A stretch of 64,000 bases of DNA. Source: Kitasatospora albolonga. Its GTDB lineage: Bacteria; Actinomycetota; Actinomycetes; Streptomycetales; Streptomycetaceae. Positions 62,336-64,000 of this stretch are shown piece after piece. The translations under genes were made by a program, and so were the position numbers. The stretch spans positions 4,644,001 to 4,708,000 of the forward strand of contig CP020563.1 of the NCBI GenBank assembly GCA_002082585.1, written 5' to 3'. The notes under the pieces are model-generated. The model was not told where the DNA came from, did not search any database, and saw nothing but the letters and a program-made list of their open reading frames with translations. How positions within the stretch are numbered: the first letter of the stretch is position 1; the number at the start of each line of letters is the position of its first letter.

Positions 62336-62806
62336 ATGCGACTCAGCACCTGGAAGCGCTCGTTCGTCAGCAGCGTCGCCGCTGCCGGAATCGTTGTCGG
62401 CACCCTCGCCGGTGCGAGTGGCACCGCCGCCGCGGCCCCGGCGGACACCAAGTCGGCCGCCGCCACCAAGATCGCCCCGCAAGCGGTGCAGAACCTCGGG
62501 CTGAGCGTCAGGCAGGCCAAGGGAATCCAGCGCCGACACCAGGAAGTCGGCTACAACCCCGGTGCCATCGACGGCCAGTTGGGCACAGGCAGCTGGAAGG
62601 CGATCCAGCGCGCACTGCGCGATCATCACGGATACGCGGGTGCCATCGATGGGATCGTCGGCCCCAACACCATCAGGGCGCTGCAGCGTTCGTTGAAGGC
62701 CAACAACTGGGGCTACACCGGCGCCATCGACGGCATCGCCGGGCCCGGCACCCGGGCCGCCTTCGCGCGCTGGGCCAACTGGTGCGTGGACCGCTACAAC
62801 TACTGA
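62336..62806 (+). CDS. Secreted peptidoglycan-binding protein
   Basis: 156 residues. A Sec signal (MRLSTWKRSFVSSVAAAGIV, cleavage near ASGTAAAA) precedes three short PG_binding_1 units: IQRRHQEVGYNPGAIDGQLG, IQRALRDHHGYAGAIDGIVG and LQRSLKANNWGYTGAIDGIA, each with the G-A-I-D-G turn. The C-terminus is WANWCVDRYNY. It likely binds the cell wall; no catalytic domain is present. Followed by a hairpin terminator. Confidence 0.92.
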   Translation: MRLSTWKRSFVSSVAAAGIVVGTLAGASGTAAAAPADTKSAAATKIAPQAVQNLGLSVRQAKGIQRRHQEVGYNPGAIDGQLGTGSWKAIQRALRDHHGYAGAIDGIVGPNTIRALQRSLKANNWGYTGAIDGIAGPGTRAAFARWANWCVDRYNY

Positions 62807-62823
62807 TCCGAACCTCCGTGAGG

Positions 62824-62862
62824 CCCCTCGGGCCACCTCCACTGCGGAGGCGGTCCGAGGGG
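62824..62862 (+). terminator. Hairpin terminator
   Basis: CCCCTCGG (62824-62831) pairs with CCGAGGGG (62855-62862), and CCTCC with GGAGG inside, 18 bp after the stop codon of the peptidoglycan-binding gene. Confidence 0.7.
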
Positions 62863-62908
62863 ATTCTGCCGGTCCGGCCCGCGAGTGATCACGGCCGGTG
62901 GCGGGCCC

Positions 62909-63292
62909 TCACCCGGCCGGGACGGGCGTCGCCTGGTGGTAGTACAGCCGCCACGCCGTCCCGCCGTCCTGCCTGCGCCACAGCGAACTCCGCCGGGCCC
63001 GGTTGCCGTCGAAGACGCTCTCGTACGTGAGATGAACGAGCCCCGGAGCCAGTACGGTCCCCGTCATACCGGACGCCTCGAAGCGCGGTCCGCCGCCCGT
63101 GTTCCCGCCGTCCAGCTGGGGCAGCGCGGCGAGCATCTCCTCGTACGTCCACCGCCGCCCCGAAGCCCCGACCTCGATGAACTCCGGATCGAGCAGCTCC
63201 GCGGCGAGTGACGGCGACATGCGCACATCGGGGTCCAGCAACTGCAACTCACCGGTGATGGCCGCGCTGATGTCTGTAGTCTCTCCGCTCAT
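62909..63292 (-). CDS. DUF4440/SnoaL-like (NTF2-fold) protein
   Basis: 127 residues from ATG 63292, with GGGGAAGA upstream. The pattern AAITGELQLLDPDVRMSPSL, AELLDPEFIEVGASGRRWTY, EEMLAAL, and SLWRRQDGGTAWRLYYHQAT is DUF4440, an NTF2-like fold with steroid-delta-isomerase relatives. Substrate unknown. Convergent with the peptidoglycan-binding gene. Confidence 0.87.
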   Translation of the reverse strand: MSGETTDISAAITGELQLLDPDVRMSPSLAAELLDPEFIEVGASGRRWTYEEMLAALPQLDGGNTGGGPRFEASGMTGTVLAPGLVHLTYESVFDGNRARRSSLWRRQDGGTAWRLYYHQATPVPAG

Positions 63293-63350
63293 CCACTGAT
63301 CTTCCCCAATGGCATCGGCGCTGGGGACTGGGGGGCTTGGGGGCGAGACG

Positions 63351-63839
63351 TCAGCTGATGCTGTCCCGGCGGAGCCGACGCCGTTCACGTCGCCGCTCGG
63401 TCCTACGCGCGCGAGCTCGCCGCAACCGCTCCTCACGCATACGACGCTGACGCTCCTCCTGCCTGGCGCTACGAGCCTCAGGGGTGTTGAAGTGCGCGAG
63501 CCAGGGGACCAGGACACCGGTCCCTACGAGGGCGAACGCCACGATCCAGTGGCCGACGGAGCTGCCCATGACCAGGGCGAGCACGGCTCCCGCGCCCGCT
63601 CCGGCCGAGTACCCCAGGGCCGGGCGCCAGTCTCTGCGGTAGAACCCGGTCCTGACCATGATGAGGAGCGGTACGGGCGAGGCCATGAACGCCGCGAAGT
63701 GCTTTCCGCCACCGTCCGGCACACCACAGCCCCCTCTGGGGTGCGGAGCGCACCCCAAGGTCGCCAGCCCCGCCAGCCCCCAGCCGAAGCACAGGGCCAG
63801 CACCGCCGCCAGGACCGCCCCCACCCATGTGGCACGCAT
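63351..63839 (-). CDS. Small integral membrane protein with arginine-rich tail
   Basis: 162 residues from ATG 63839 (a longer frame starts at 63878). Helices are seen as RATWVGAVLAAVLALCFGWG, FAAFMASPVPLLIMVRTG, YSAGAGAGAVLALVMGSSVG and IVAFALVGTGVLVPWLAHF. The last 40 residues are almost purely Arg/Glu/Gln (RRMREERLRRARARRTERRR), probably cytoplasmic. No family is recognised. Confidence 0.75.
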   Translation of the reverse strand: MRATWVGAVLAAVLALCFGWGLAGLATLGCAPHPRGGCGVPDGGGKHFAAFMASPVPLLIMVRTGFYRRDWRPALGYSAGAGAGAVLALVMGSSVGHWIVAFALVGTGVLVPWLAHFNTPEARSARQEERQRRMREERLRRARARRTERRRERRRLRRDSIS

Positions 63840-63888
63840 CCCCGCATCGTAGGGGAGAGGGCCCGGCGGGTCGGTCAACTGTTCGCCC

Positions 63889-64000
63889 TCAGACGGGTTT
63901 GAGGAGGTCGCGGAGGTTGGCCATGCGCGCCTTGACGTCGGCGACTTCGGCGGGTTGGACCGGGGCTTCGGCGGTGTGGGCAGTACGACAGGGGCGGCAG
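63889..64000 (-). CDS. C-terminal end of a second HTH/zinc-ribbon paralog, cut by the window
   Basis: The minus-strand frame ending at 63889-63891 gives CRPCRTAHTAEAPVQPAEVA and then DVKARMANLRDLLKPV, nearly the same as the end of the 352-residue gene at 48002 (DIKTHMANLRNLLKPV). The rest lies beyond the right edge. Confidence 0.8.
   Translation of the reverse strand, partial: CRPCRTAHTAEAPVQPAEVADVKARMANLRDLLKPV

Overview
The window is very GC-rich actinobacterial chromosome, almost certainly Streptomyces. Evidence: third-position GC bias throughout, frequent GTG starts, ATGA/GTGA stop-start overlaps, a complete conservon (CvnA-D plus two P450s), an F420/PPOX-type enzyme, and DUF4232 and streptogrisin-like secreted proteins. 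A type I-E CRISPR array of a Streptomyces-like type is also present. I cannot name the species.

Layout. 1-5.9 kb: a partial PPOX/F420 protein; a TetR regulator divergent from a DrrAB-type ABC exporter with a strong operator palindrome between them; a GNAT; and a MarR regulator divergent from an isochorismatase-fold hydrolase, followed by a YjdJ/YjdI-like pair. 6-11 kb: small metabolic genes (MDR oxidoreductase, NTF2-like, methyltransferase, DUF4259), a decayed DUF664 gene, Uma2 and serC. 11-16.7 kb: a conservon, all minus strand and translationally coupled, with one normal P450 and one CYP157-like P450 that lacks the ExxR arginine. 17-29.7 kb: an FAD/Fe-S fusion oxidoreductase, two paralogous membrane-anchored proteins, LysR/EamA, a VapBC toxin-antitoxin pair with a 34-bp perfect palindrome, a Nudix protein, and a sensor kinase convergent with a response regulator and an ABC-2 transporter.

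30.0-37.2 kb is the most notable region: a RiPP cluster that looks like a linaridin pathway. It has two small precursor peptides that share a PxLxTPA junction and a GAxxVxAYxAG tail, then a hairpin. A tightly overlapping operon follows: a LinH-like membrane/alpha-beta-hydrolase fusion, a LinL-like protein, a 30-residue single-TM peptide, a CypM-like methyltransferase, an ABC exporter and a phytoene-desaturase-like oxidoreductase. No CypD-type decarboxylase is present, so an aminovinyl-cysteine is not expected. The kinase, regulator and ABC-2 transporter next to it may serve regulation or immunity.

37.4-47.8 kb: a coupled catabolic operon (TIGR03084-type protein, AtuA-like protein, biotin-dependent acyl-CoA carboxylase beta and alpha, acyl-CoA dehydrogenase, CoA ligase, enoyl-CoA hydratase, TetR) resembling acyclic terpene or branched acyl-CoA degradation. 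48-51.2 kb: an HTH/zinc-ribbon gene and a 29-repeat CRISPR array without cas genes in the window. 51.3-54.6 kb: pterin dehydratase, HD phosphohydrolase, tandem HAD paralogs and a methyltransferase fragment. 54.8-60 kb: one 1754-residue protein with repeated beta-rich modules and a GNAA-type N-terminal motif. 60.1-64 kb: lipoproteins, a serine protease remnant, a peptidoglycan-binding protein, and the truncated end of a second HTH/zinc-ribbon paralog at the right edge.
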